This document shows, piece by piece, positions 56,300 to 64,000 of a DNA stretch of 64,000 bases. Origin of the DNA: Nocardiopsis algeriensis (GTDB taxonomy: Bacteria; Actinomycetota; Actinomycetes; Streptosporangiales; Streptosporangiaceae); contig NZ_JACHJO010000002.1 in the NCBI RefSeq assembly GCF_014203695.1, positions 397,893 to 461,892 of the forward strand. Reading direction: 5' to 3'. The position numbers and the translations under genes are program-made. Numbering within the stretch: the stretch's first letter is position 1; each line of letters opens with the position of its first letter. Under the pieces are notes generated by a model that saw nothing but the letters and a program-made list of their open reading frames with translations, did no database searches and was not told the DNA's origin.

Positions 56300-57145
56300 C
56301 TACTGGCGTTCGGCGGCCTCCACCACGTTGACCAGCAGCATCGCGCGGGTCATCGGGCCCACGCCGCCCGGGTTGGGCGACAGGAAGCCGGCGACCTCGG
56401 CGACGTCGGGGGCGACGTCGCCGACCAGTCCGGCGTCGGTGCGCGAGACACCGACGTCCAGGACGGCCGCGCCGGGGCGGACCATGTCCTTGGTGATCAG
56501 CCCGGGCACACCCGCGCCCGCGATGACGATGTCGGCGCGCCGGGTGTGCTCGGCCAGGTCCCGGGTGCCGGTGTGGCACAGCGTGACGGTGGCGTTCTCC
56601 GAGCGGCGGGTCAGCAGCAGGCCCAGCGGGCGGCCCACGGTGACACCGCGCCCGACCACGACCACCTCGGCGCCCTTGAGGGGGACGTCGTAGCGGGAGA
56701 GCAGCTCCACGATGCCGCGCGGGGTGCACGGCAGCGGAGCCTCCTGCATCAGCACCAGCTTGCCCAGGTTGGAGGGCTGGAGGCCGTCGGCGTCCTTGGC
56801 CGGGTCGATCAGGCCGAGGACCCGGTTCTCGTCCAGGCCGCGGGGCAGCGGCAGCTGCACGATGTAGCCGGTGCAGGCCGGGTCCTCGTTCAGCTCGCGG
56901 ACGGCCTGCTCCACGTCCTCCTGGGTGGCGTCCTGGGGCAGGTCGCGGCGGATGCTGGCGATGCCCACCTGGGCGCAGTCGCGGTGCTTCCCGCGCACGT
57001 AGGAGTGGCTGCCGGGGTCGTCGCCCACCAGCACGGTGCCCAGGCCGGGGGTGATCCCCCGCTCCTTGAGCCGGGCCACCCGCCCGGCGAGCTCCTCGCG
57101 GATGGACCCGGCGACGGCCTTGCCGTCGAGAACGGTCGCGCTCAT
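56300..57145 (-). CDS. folD: methylenetetrahydrofolate dehydrogenase/cyclohydrolase
   Basis: 281 residues. It makes 10-formyl-THF for purine synthesis. Motifs: [20 protein letters not shown] (catalytic Lys of the Y-x-x-x-K motif, about residues 46-65), [37 protein letters not shown] (about 115-131), [20 protein letters not shown] (NADP loop, where the usual G-R-S has become G-R-G, about 164-183) and [13 protein letters not shown] (about 262-274). ATG at 57145. It is the last gene of the purN-purH-folD run on this strand. Its stop abuts the repeat array. Confidence 0.96.
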   Translation of the reverse strand: MSATVLDGKAVAGSIREELAGRVARLKERGITPGLGTVLVGDDPGSHSYVRGKHRDCAQVGIASIRRDLPQDATQEDVEQAVRELNEDPACTGYIVQLPLPRGLDENRVLGLIDPAKDADGLQPSNLGKLVLMQEAPLPCTPRGIVELLSRYDVPLKGAEVVVVGRGVTVGRPLGLLLTRRSENATVTLCHTGTRDLAEHTRRADIVIAGAGVPGLITKDMVRPGAAVLDVGVSRTDAGLVGDVAPDVAEVAGFLSPNPGGVGPMTRAMLLVNVVEAAERQ

Positions 57146-57171
57146 GCTTTGCTCCTCGTCCGTCTTGGGAC

Positions 57172-58740
57172 TCAGTGGAAGAAGTGGCGGGTGCCGGTGA
57201 GGTACATGGTCACGCCGGCGGCCTCGGCCGCGGCGACGACCTCCTCGTCGCGCACGGAACCGCCCGGCTGGACGACCGCCCGTACGCCGGCCTCGGTGAG
57301 GATCTCCAGGCCGTCGGGGAAGGGGAAGAAGGCGTCGCTGGCGGCCACGGATCCGTCCACTCGCCCGCCCGCGCGCGTGACCGCCAGGCGGGCGGAGTCG
57401 ACGCGGTTGACCTGGCCCATGCCCACGCCCACCGTGGCGCCGCCGGAGGCGAGCAGGATGGCGTTGGACTTGACGGCGCGCACCGCCCGCCAGGCGAAGG
57501 CCAGGTCGGCCAGGACCGCCTTGTCGGCGGGCTCACCGGTGGCCAGGGTCCAGTTGGCGGGGTCGTCGCCCTCGGCGTCGACGAGGTCGACCGACTGGAC
57601 GAGCAGGCCGCCGCTGATCTGGCGGGTCTCCACGCGTGCGGCGGAGGGCGCGTCCTTCACCACGAGGAGGCGGATGTTCTTCTTGCGGGTGAGGATCTCG
57701 ACGGCCTCGGGGGCGAAGCCCGGGGCGACGACGACCTCGGTGAAGATCTCGGCGATCTGTCCGGCGAGCTCGGCACCCACGGGGCGGTTGGTGGCGATCA
57801 CACCGCCGAAGGCCGACACGGGGTCGCAGGCGTGGGCCTTGCGGTGGGCCTCGGCGTTGTCGGCGCCCACGGCGATGCCGCACGGGTTGGCGTGCTTGAT
57901 GATCGCCACGCACGGCTCGTCGAAGTCGGAGGCGGCGCGCAGGGCGGCGTCGGCGTCGACGTAGTTGTTGTACGACATGGCCTTGCCGTGCAGCTGCTCG
58001 GCCCCGGCCAGGCCGTGCGGGGCGGCGCCGTCGACGGTGTACAGGGCGGCCCGCTGGTGCGGGTTCTCGCCGTAGCGCAGGACGTCCTTGCGGGTGTGGA
58101 CGGCGGCGCGGAAGTCGGGCCAGGCGGTCTCTGCCGCGGTCTCGTCGGGGGCGTAGGTGCCGGCGAACCACTCGGCGACCGCGGCGTCGTAGCCCGCGGT
58201 GTGGCGGAAGGCGAGGGCGGCCAGGCGCTTGCGCTCGGCCAGGTCGAAGCCGCCGGCGCGCACGGCCTCCAGGACCGAGCCGTAGGCGGCCGGGTCGACG
58301 ACGACCGCGACGCTGGAGTGGTTCTTGGCGGAGGCGCGCACCATGGCGGGGCCGCCGATGTCGATCTTCTCGATGCAGTCGGCCTCGGAGGCGCCGGAGG
58401 CGACGGTGTCTCCGAAGGGGTAGAGGTTGACCACGACCAGGTCGAAGGGGGCGATGCCCAGTTCCTGGATCCGGGCGGTGTGCTCGGGGTTGTTCTGGTC
58501 GGCGAGGAGGCCGGCGTGCACGGACGGGTGCAGGGTCTTGACCCGGCCCTCCATGATCTCGGGGAAGCCGGTGACGTCCTCCACGGGGGTGACGGGGACG
58601 CCCGCGTCACGCAGCCGCGAGGCGGTGGAGCCGGTGGAGACGATCTCCACCCCGGCCTCGGCCAGTCCCCTGCCCAGGTCGTCGAGGCCGGTCTTGTCGT
58701 ACACGCTGATCAGCGCACGCCTGATGGCCTGCTGTGTCAC
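57172..58740 (-). CDS. purH: bifunctional AICAR transformylase / IMP cyclohydrolase
   Basis: 522 residues. Last two steps of IMP synthesis. The N-terminal MGS-like cyclohydrolase domain has [40 protein letters not shown] and [17 protein letters not shown] (about residues 8-84). The transformylase half has [20 protein letters not shown] and [20 protein letters not shown] (the catalytic K-H pair, about 282-301), then [15 protein letters not shown] (about 464-478). The GTG at 58740 overlaps the purN stop (GTGA). The formyl donor comes from FolD, encoded directly downstream. Confidence 0.97.
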   Translation of the reverse strand: MTQQAIRRALISVYDKTGLDDLGRGLAEAGVEIVSTGSTASRLRDAGVPVTPVEDVTGFPEIMEGRVKTLHPSVHAGLLADQNNPEHTARIQELGIAPFDLVVVNLYPFGDTVASGASEADCIEKIDIGGPAMVRASAKNHSSVAVVVDPAAYGSVLEAVRAGGFDLAERKRLAALAFRHTAGYDAAVAEWFAGTYAPDETAAETAWPDFRAAVHTRKDVLRYGENPHQRAALYTVDGAAPHGLAGAEQLHGKAMSYNNYVDADAALRAASDFDEPCVAIIKHANPCGIAVGADNAEAHRKAHACDPVSAFGGVIATNRPVGAELAGQIAEIFTEVVVAPGFAPEAVEILTRKKNIRLLVVKDAPSAARVETRQISGGLLVQSVDLVDAEGDDPANWTLATGEPADKAVLADLAFAWRAVRAVKSNAILLASGGATVGVGMGQVNRVDSARLAVTRAGGRVDGSVAASDAFFPFPDGLEILTEAGVRAVVQPGGSVRDEEVVAAAEAAGVTMYLTGTRHFFH

Positions 58741-59396
58741 CGGTTCTCCTTCGGGTCGGTCGCATCCGCGACGCTTCGCGCCGTGCGGCCGAACCGCACG
58801 TGCCTGCCGTCGATGGTCCAGCCCTCGCGGCAGAGGCGGCCGACGTTGTCGACCAGCATCTGGCGCTCCACGGCCTTGATGCGCTCGTGGAGGCTGGACT
58901 CGTCGTCGTCGTCCTCGACGGGGACCGCCGTCTGGGCGATGACCGGCCCGGAGTCGACGCCCTCGTCGAGGAAGTGGATGGTGGTGCCGGTGATGCGGAC
59001 ACCGTGGGCGAGCGCGTCGCGTACCGCGTGCGCGCCGGGGAAGGAGGGGAGGAGCGCGGGGTGGATGTTCACCGCGGGGTACTTGCCGACGACCTCGGGG
59101 CCGAGGATGCGCATGAACCCCGCGGAGACGACGAGGTCGGGCGCGTACTCGGAAATACGCTCGGCCAGGTCCGCGTTCCACGTGGAGCGGTCGGTGTAGT
59201 CGCGGAAGGGTACGACGAAGGTCGGTACACCGGCGGCCTCGGCCAGCTCGATGCCGCGGGTTCCTCTGCGGTCTGCGCCGACGGCGGCGACGCGGACCCC
59301 GTAGGCAGGGTCTCGGGCCGCCTCCAGGAGGGCGGCCATGTTGCTGCCCGTGCCCGATATGAGGACCACCACTCGCGCGGACAATGCTTCTCCCAT
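58737..59396 (-). CDS. purN: phosphoribosylglycinamide formyltransferase
   Basis: 219 residues. It transfers formyl from 10-formyl-THF to GAR. Motifs: [20 protein letters not shown] (phosphate loop, about residues 9-28), [40 protein letters not shown] (catalytic Asn and His, about 106-125) and [15 protein letters not shown] (catalytic Asp, about 142-156). ATG at 59396; TTG a few codons inside is an alternative. First gene of the purN-purH-folD run. Confidence 0.96.
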   Translation of the reverse strand: MGEALSARVVVLISGTGSNMAALLEAARDPAYGVRVAAVGADRRGTRGIELAEAAGVPTFVVPFRDYTDRSTWNADLAERISEYAPDLVVSAGFMRILGPEVVGKYPAVNIHPALLPSFPGAHAVRDALAHGVRITGTTIHFLDEGVDSGPVIAQTAVPVEDDDDESSLHERIKAVERQMLVDNVGRLCREGWTIDGRHVRFGRTARSVADATDPKENR

Positions 59397-59689
59397 GCGT
59401 TAGAGAACAGTGCGGGAGTCCTCCTCCCGCTCCGGGGGCACCGGGGGACGGCGCAGCATCCGGATTTCGCGTGCACCTGGTACAGACGCCAGGCACGGGG
59501 TCTGTCGACCCGTCCGCGTCACCACCTTATCGGGCCGGGTAGCGTCGACCCCACGGGGAGTCGGGCGTCGGCAGCCGGGGGTCGGCCCCCGGGGACCCGA
59601 CCCGGCCCCGAGATTTGTGACAGCGGGCGCGCTCCGTCCAGGAACAGCGCACCTCGGCGCCCGGGAGGGCGCCCCCGAAGGAGTGAACC

Positions 59690-60082
59690 TTGACCGACAA
59701 CCACCCGGACCCGCGTTCCCAGGAGGAACCTCCCCGCATCGAACGAGGAGGCCTGTGGGGCCTCTTCCTCGGGCTCGCCGGACTGCTGCTGCCTCCCTAC
59801 GGGGTCGTGCTGTCCGCGTTCGGGCTGGTGCAGGGGGCGCGGGCCCGGCGCGCCGCGCGTCAGAACCGCTCCGAGGCCCCGCTCGCCCTGATGAGCATGG
59901 CGGTGGGGGTGGCGGGCCTCGTGGTGTCCGTCGCCATGCTCGCCGTGGTCATGGTCTTCCAGGAGCAGCTGCTGGAGTACCGGGACTGCTCGGCTCTCGC
60001 GCACACCGTGACCAGCCAGAAGGCCTGTGACGAGGCATGGCTGGAGGGGACCGCGGTTCCCACCTGGGCCGTCGGCAGCTGA
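59690..60082 (+). CDS. DUF4190-like small membrane protein
   Basis: 130 residues from a TTG at 59690; GAAGGAG is 6 nt upstream. After a charged N-terminus (DNHPDPRSQEEPPRIERGGL) two membrane segments follow (LWGLFLGLAGLLLPPYGVVL, then LMSMAVGVAGLVVSVAMLAV), and a short extracellular tail with two Cys (YRDCSALAHTVTSQKACDEA) that could form a disulfide. The hydrophobic G-x-x-x-G layout matches DUF4190-type actinobacterial membrane proteins. It is monocistronic, with a strong terminator behind. Function unknown. Confidence 0.75.
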   Translation: MTDNHPDPRSQEEPPRIERGGLWGLFLGLAGLLLPPYGVVLSAFGLVQGARARRAARQNRSEAPLALMSMAVGVAGLVVSVAMLAVVMVFQEQLLEYRDCSALAHTVTSQKACDEAWLEGTAVPTWAVGS

Positions 60083-60096
60083 CGGGCGCCCTTCCG

Positions 60097-60126
60097 GGGC
60101 GGCGGGGTGCTCCCGCCGCCCTTTTT
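60097..60126 (+). terminator. intrinsic terminator with T-run
   Basis: GGGCGGCGGG, loop GTGCT, CCCGCCGCCC then TTTTT: a textbook intrinsic terminator, 15 bp past the small membrane gene. It isolates the exopolysaccharide locus that follows. Confidence 0.9.
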
Positions 60127-60158
60127 CGTGTCCGGAGCCGCACACGGCTGTTTCGCCA

Positions 60159-60215
60159 GGTGTCAGACACCACCCAAGCGACTACACTTAGTGTTCAATC
60201 GTTTACTAAAAGTGT
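60159..60215 (+). promoter_or_regulatory. probable regulated promoter of the exopolysaccharide locus
   Basis: An AT-rich patch contains a perfect 13-bp palindrome GGTGTCAGACACC (60159-60171) and TACACT (60183-60188) as a candidate -10. It also contains the imperfect inverted repeat ACACTTAGT/ACTAAAAGTGT (60184-60192 and 60205-60215), just before the ribosome binding site of the Wzz-like gene. Palindromes overlapping the -35 and the start of transcription suggest a repressor site; the protein is unknown. Confidence 0.55.
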
Positions 60216-60239
60216 CGCATGTTGTGTGGAGAGGACTCG

Positions 60240-61949
60240 ATGGACGCCGACGCCCCCTCGCTGCCGGGGACGGAACTCGGGGAATACACCGCTCTGCTGC
60301 GCCGCCGCGGGCACCTGGTCTGCGCGGGTGTGCTCGGCGGTCTGCTCCTGTCCGTCGGCGGGGTGCTCGCCGTTCCCGAGACCTACACCTCCGTCACCGC
60401 GGTACAGGTCCTGCCCAGCGGCATGGCCGAGTTCACCGGCGAGCGCTCAGGGCGCCTCGCGGGTGAGGTCAACCTCGACACCGAGGCCCAGGTGGTCGGG
60501 TCCGCCCAGGTCGCGGACGCCGTCGCGGAACGGCTCGGCCCGGAGGGCGCGCCCGACCCCGCCGAACTCGCCGAGAGCATCGAGGTGACCGTGCCGCCCA
60601 ACAGCAGCGTCCTGGAGATCCACTTCTCGGCAGGCGACCCGGAGGAGGCCCGCCGGGGCGCGGCCGCCTATGCCGACGCCTACCTGGAGCTGCGGGGAGC
60701 CCGCCTCGACGCCCTCGTCGAGAGGCAGCTGGAGGCGCTGCGCGAGGAGAAGGAGGCTCTCTACGCGGAGCTGGACGAGGTGGCGGGCCCGGCTCCGGAG
60801 CAGGTCCCGGGTCAGGCACCGGGGCAGCCCCCGGGCACCTCGGGGGACACCGCGCGAACAGAGGCGCTGCGCCAGGAGATCGCCGCGCTCGGCGGCGGCA
60901 CCGGCCCGCTGCGTGCCCTGCGCGAGACCGTCGAACCGGGCCGCGTGCTCACCCCCGCCACTCTTCCGGAGGAGCCCGGGAGCCCCAGGCCCGTTCTGTG
61001 GGCCGCCGGGGGCGCGGTACTGGGCCTGCTCGCGGGACTGCTGCTGGCCGTCGTCCGGGACCGGCTCGATCCGCGGCTGCTCGGGGCCGGGGGCACCGGG
61101 CGCGTCGGCGGCCTGCCCGTCCTCCTCGACCTCTCACGCCCCGGCAGGCGCGGGAGGAAGCGCTTCCCCGGCCTGCTCGGCGAGGGCGGACCGGACGGTC
61201 AGCGGGTCAACGCCCTGGCCCACCTGCTGCGCGTCCGGCTCGGCGCGCGGGACCGCGGCCCGGGGGGCCGGGTGGTGGTCGTCGCGGCCACCACGCCGGG
61301 GCGCGCGGGCGCCGCCGCCGCGGTGAACCTCGCCGCCGCGACGGCCCGCACCGGCTCCGAGACGCTGCTGGTGTGCGCCGACCCGCGTACGGACACCGTC
61401 GGGGAACTGCTCGGGCTGCCCGAGGGCCCCGGTCTGGCCGAGGCCCTGATGGAGGGCGAGGACCCCGCGGCCCTGGAGGTGCGCCCGGACGTCGCGCCCC
61501 GCCTGCGCGTCCTGCGGTACGGGCGTCCCGGGGTGTCCGCCCCCGTACAGGGCTCGGGCACGGCCGAACTGCTGGACCTGCTGCGCGGAGGCGCCGACTG
61601 CGTGATCGTCCTCGTCGCGCCGATGAGTGAGAGCGCCGACGTCCACGCCGTGGCGCCCTCCGCCGACCTGGTCGTTCCGGTGGTCGAGGCGGGCCGCACC
61701 CGCCGCTCCGACGTCGCGGAGCTGGTGGCGTCCGTGTCCCGCCTGGGCGCGGAGGTCGCCGGGGCGGTCGTGCTACCGCTCCAGCCGCTGCCCGGTCCCG
61801 CGCCGGAGACGGTGGTCGAGGACCTGCCGGGGAGCTCTCCCCGGCAGGAGGAGCCCGGCGACGAGGAGACCGGGGAGCCCGAGGAGACCGAGGAGACCGA
61901 GGAGACCGAGGTCGTCATCCCCGCCGACACGGCCGGGACACGGAGCTGA
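60240..61949 (+). CDS. Wzz/BY-kinase-like polysaccharide co-polymerase with a lysine-less P-loop
   Basis: 569 residues from an ATG at 60240 behind GGAGAGG. N-terminal Wzz domain with a membrane helix (LVCAGVLGGLLLSVGGVLAV, about residues 32-51), a periplasmic part with a coiled-coil (ERQLEALREEKEALYAELDE), and a second helix (VLWAAGGAVLGLLAGLLLAV). The cytoplasmic ATPase domain reads GRVVVVAATTPGRAGAAAAV, where Walker A should be P-G-E-G-K-S/T, so the ATP-binding Lys is missing; Walker A' is TLLVCADPRTDTVGELL. The tail is acidic (EETEETEETE) with no Tyr cluster. It therefore cannot work as a normal tyrosine kinase and is probably a chain-length regulator. Its stop overlaps the next start (TGATG). 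Confidence 0.78.
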   Translation: MDADAPSLPGTELGEYTALLRRRGHLVCAGVLGGLLLSVGGVLAVPETYTSVTAVQVLPSGMAEFTGERSGRLAGEVNLDTEAQVVGSAQVADAVAERLGPEGAPDPAELAESIEVTVPPNSSVLEIHFSAGDPEEARRGAAAYADAYLELRGARLDALVERQLEALREEKEALYAELDEVAGPAPEQVPGQAPGQPPGTSGDTARTEALRQEIAALGGGTGPLRALRETVEPGRVLTPATLPEEPGSPRPVLWAAGGAVLGLLAGLLLAVVRDRLDPRLLGAGGTGRVGGLPVLLDLSRPGRRGRKRFPGLLGEGGPDGQRVNALAHLLRVRLGARDRGPGGRVVVVAATTPGRAGAAAAVNLAAATARTGSETLLVCADPRTDTVGELLGLPEGPGLAEALMEGEDPAALEVRPDVAPRLRVLRYGRPGVSAPVQGSGTAELLDLLRGGADCVIVLVAPMSESADVHAVAPSADLVVPVVEAGRTRRSDVAELVASVSRLGAEVAGAVVLPLQPLPGPAPETVVEDLPGSSPRQEEPGDEETGEPEETEETEETEVVIPADTAGTRS

Positions 61950-63337
61950 TGGCCGCCCCCGTCTCCCGTGCCCGGGAACGCGGCGCCGGGCCGACCGGGG
62001 CCTCCCTGTCCGCCGGCGGCACCGCGCCGGCGGACAGGCTTCTGGTGTGGCTGCTGGCGGGATACCCGCTGTGGTGGGCCCTCGGCCTCGGCCGGTTCGC
62101 GTACTGGCTGTTCGCCGTGCCGATGGCCGCTGAGCTGGTGCGCCGCCATCGGGCCGAGGGCCTGCGCGTCCCTCCGGGGTTCTGGCTGTGGGCCCTCTTC
62201 CTGGTGTGGGCCGTGGTCGGCCTGGCCGCGGTCCCGCTGGAGACGCCGGGGACCGTTCCCGACAGCGGGGGCTGGGGCGGCGCCCTGGTACGGGTGGCCG
62301 ACTACCTGGTGCTCACCGTCCTGCTGCTCTACGTCGGCAACGCGCGCGGGCTATCTCCGCGCGCCGTGGCGGGGGCGCTGTCGCTGCTGTGCCTGGCCAC
62401 GGTCGCGGGCGGCTACCTGGGCATGCTCGCACCGCACTTCGAGTTCCGGGCGCCCCTGGAGTACCTGCTGCCCGAGCCGCTGGTCTCCGACAGCTACGTG
62501 CAGGACCTGATCCATCCGGCGTCCGCCCAGGTCATGGACATCTTCGGAGACGACTACGCCCGCCCCAAGGCCCCGTGGGAGTACACCAACGTCTGGGGCT
62601 ACATGCTTTCTCTGCTGTTGGTGTGGCTCGTGGTGGCCTGGCGGACGCACGGCTCGTCTCCCCTGGTGCGCTGGGGCGCCCCGGCTGTCGCCGCGCTCTC
62701 CGTGCTCCCGGCCGTGTACTCGCTCAACCGGGCGCTGTGGGCGGGCCTGGTCCTCTCCCTCCTGTACGGCGGCGCGGTACTGCTGCGGGGCGGACGCATC
62801 GCCCTGGTGGCCGCCTGCTCCGCCGTCGCGCTGCTCGCCCTCCTCGTCCTGGCCCTCTCCCCTCTGGCCGGCATGGTGGCCGACCGGTTCTCCTCTCCGC
62901 ACAGCGACGGCGGGCGCTCGGCCTCCAACTCCGCGGCGGTGGCCGCGGCCGACCTGTCCCCCGTGATCGGCTGGGGCACCACCCGGGAGGCCCCGGGGAG
63001 CGCGGACTCGATCGCGGTCGGCCCCACGGCCGAGTGCCCCGCCTGCGGCCGGCACGTCATCGGCAACGCCGGGCAGCTGTGGACGCTCCTCGTGGCCCAC
63101 GGCTGGGGAGGCACCGCGCTGTTCCTCGCGTTCTTCGCGTCGGTGGCGTGGCGCTACCGGCGGGTGTCGTCCCCGGTGGGTCTGGGCGCCCTCCTGTGCG
63201 TGCTGCTGCTGTTCTGGTACATGTTCTTCTACGTCGCGCTGATGTCCCCGCTGGCCGTGACCGTGGTGGCCGTCGCGGTGCTGTGGCGGGAGGGGGAGCC
63301 GTCGCGCGCCGACCACATCCCCGGGGGCCGCCGGTGA
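61949..63337 (+). CDS. Wzy/O-antigen-ligase-like polysaccharide polymerase
   Basis: 462 residues with about 11-12 transmembrane helices. The large extracellular loop (FEFRAPLEYLLPEPLVSDSY to DIFGDDYARPKAPWEYTNVW, about residues 165-215) and the second loop with GWGTTREAPGSADSIAVGPT and CPACGRHVIGNAGQLW (about 330-370) are where Wzy/WaaL ligases keep their catalytic residues; R and H in SLNRALWAG and GRHVIGN fit. ATG 61949 shares one base with the previous stop, and the stop overlaps the next GTG (GTGA), so three genes are coupled. Substrate unknown. Confidence 0.78.
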   Translation: MAAPVSRARERGAGPTGASLSAGGTAPADRLLVWLLAGYPLWWALGLGRFAYWLFAVPMAAELVRRHRAEGLRVPPGFWLWALFLVWAVVGLAAVPLETPGTVPDSGGWGGALVRVADYLVLTVLLLYVGNARGLSPRAVAGALSLLCLATVAGGYLGMLAPHFEFRAPLEYLLPEPLVSDSYVQDLIHPASAQVMDIFGDDYARPKAPWEYTNVWGYMLSLLLVWLVVAWRTHGSSPLVRWGAPAVAALSVLPAVYSLNRALWAGLVLSLLYGGAVLLRGGRIALVAACSAVALLALLVLALSPLAGMVADRFSSPHSDGGRSASNSAAVAAADLSPVIGWGTTREAPGSADSIAVGPTAECPACGRHVIGNAGQLWTLLVAHGWGGTALFLAFFASVAWRYRRVSSPVGLGALLCVLLLFWYMFFYVALMSPLAVTVVAVAVLWREGEPSRADHIPGGRR

Positions 63338-64000
63338 CCAGCGAGACGACCTTCCTGACCGACCTCGCGGCGGTGCTGTGGCCGTGCGGGGGTCTCCTCG
63401 GCCCGGGTGACGGGAGCATGCGCCCGCGGATCCGGAGGGGAGAGCAGTACCTGCCCGTCCCGAACGCGCGCGGCCCGCGGCTGCTCCTGCCCGCCCACAA
63501 CCGCTCGGCGGCCGTGCGCGGCATCTCCGCCTTCTCCCAGAGGCACTCCCTGCGCGAGCGCCTCCGCGCCCTGCTCCTGACGGGGGCGTTCGCCACCGGG
63601 ATCGCGCCCCTGCTGCTGCGTGACCGGCTGTACGTGGGCGAGGGACCGGGGATCGAGCACGCGCTCGCCGCCGCGCTCGACCGCGAACTGGCCGTCGCCG
63701 TCCACCTCGGTCCGCCCCGGGCCAACCGCAAGCCCGTCCTGCTCCTGCTCACCCCCGGCGGCCGGACGATCGGGTACGCCAAGGTCGCCGTCAACGAACT
63801 GACCTCGCGCCTGGTGCGCGCGGAGGCGGAGGCTCTGCGCGTGCTCGCCGACGCCCGCCTGGCCGACGTCACCGTTCCGCGGCTCCTGTACGAGGGAGAG
63901 TGGAACGGCCGGCCTCTGCTGGTGCAGGAACCGCTGCCGGTGGGCAGCCAGACCGACCGGCCCACCCGGCGGCAGCTGCTGCGCTGCGTCAGCCGTATCG
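63334..64000 (+). CDS. kinase-fold (APH-like) protein of the exopolysaccharide locus, partial
   Basis: At least 222 residues from GTG 63334, cut by the window end. The segment VLLLLTPGGRTIGYAKVAVN then ELTSRLVRAEAEALRVLADA (about residues 132-171) matches the beta-3 lysine (GYAKVAV) and helix-C glutamate (AEAEAL) of the protein-kinase-like/aminoglycoside-phosphotransferase fold. It is followed by VPRLLYEGEWNGRPLLVQEP, the hinge. The catalytic loop lies beyond the end. Such genes occur in actinobacterial polysaccharide clusters; a sugar or lipid substrate is possible. Confidence 0.7.
   Translation, partial: MTSETTFLTDLAAVLWPCGGLLGPGDGSMRPRIRRGEQYLPVPNARGPRLLLPAHNRSAAVRGISAFSQRHSLRERLRALLLTGAFATGIAPLLLRDRLYVGEGPGIEHALAAALDRELAVAVHLGPPRANRKPVLLLLTPGGRTIGYAKVAVNELTSRLVRAEAEALRVLADARLADVTVPRLLYEGEWNGRPLLVQEPLPVGSQTDRPTRRQLLRCVSRI

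Noticed and set aside
60083-60239. A small gene before the Wzz-like protein
   Set aside because: The stretch is a terminator followed by palindromic promoter-like sequence; no ORF with a start and ribosome binding site fits.

Overview
The window is about 70% GC with dense, short-gapped genes, many GTG/TTG starts and hairpin terminators with loops such as UUCG, CGAA and GGAA. Mycothiol biosynthesis (mshB), an acyl-CoA carboxylase with a small epsilon subunit, an ECF42-type sigma factor, an Rv1264-type adenylate cyclase and the order purN-purH-folD-DUF3017-icd all point to a filamentous actinomycete. A Nocardiopsis-like member of the Streptosporangiales is my best guess, but this is inferred from gene content and not proven.

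Layout. 0-1.7 kb: the end of one gene, an anti-sigma-type ATPase, then a 970-bp non-coding stretch with three long inverted-repeat elements. 1.7-7.6 kb: a methionine aminopeptidase and the succinylase branch of lysine/diaminopimelate synthesis (dapE, dapD, dapC) with a 7Fe ferredoxin and a membrane-anchored lysozyme-fold-like protein. 7.6-14.8 kb: a small SH3-like protein, a helical conserved protein, a site-2-protease-like M50 peptidase, mshB with a coupled membrane protein, an S9 prolyl-oligopeptidase-type enzyme and a DUF3054 protein. 14.8-18.2 kb: an ECF42 sigma factor and its DGPF/YCII partner, apparently pushed apart by a small island holding an IS3 relic, a toxin-antitoxin-like pair and an IS5-like relic. 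18.3-22.9 kb: an RNA methyltransferase, two tandem GNAT paralogues, and a four-gene overlapping operon of a lipoprotein, a non-canonical NRAMP transporter and two PRC-barrel-like proteins. 23-27.5 kb: succinate dehydrogenase sdhCAB with a divergent LysR regulator. 27.5-37 kb: MBL hydrolase, adenylate cyclase, biotin ligase, PEP carboxylase and the divergent biotin-dependent acyl-CoA carboxylase (beta, epsilon, alpha). 37-44 kb: a DAACS carrier, Uma2 nuclease-fold protein, a Met-rich membrane protein, a P-loop kinase-like protein, a zinc-ribbon protein and LpdA-like quinone reductase. 44-52.5 kb: purine nucleoside phosphorylase, adenosine deaminase, a membrane protein, M20 hydrolase, a YbdK-type carboxylate-amine ligase, a degenerate galactokinase and an LCP cell-wall ligase. 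52.9-60 kb: icd, DUF3017, an FHA-HTH protein, a 620-bp tandem array of structured repeats, and purine/one-carbon genes folD, purH, purN. 60-64 kb: the start of an exopolysaccharide locus (Wzz/BY-kinase-like pseudo-ATPase, Wzy-like polymerase, kinase-fold protein cut by the window end).

Most of the window is core metabolism. The less ordinary parts are the inverted-repeat elements at 0.85-1.4 kb, a two-copy MITE-like element (3.6 and 10.7 kb), the island inside the ECF42 operon, the lipoprotein-NRAMP-PRC operon, the repeat array at 55.7-56.3 kb, an orphan iron-box-like site at 45.18 kb and the exopolysaccharide locus with a P-loop that lacks its lysine.
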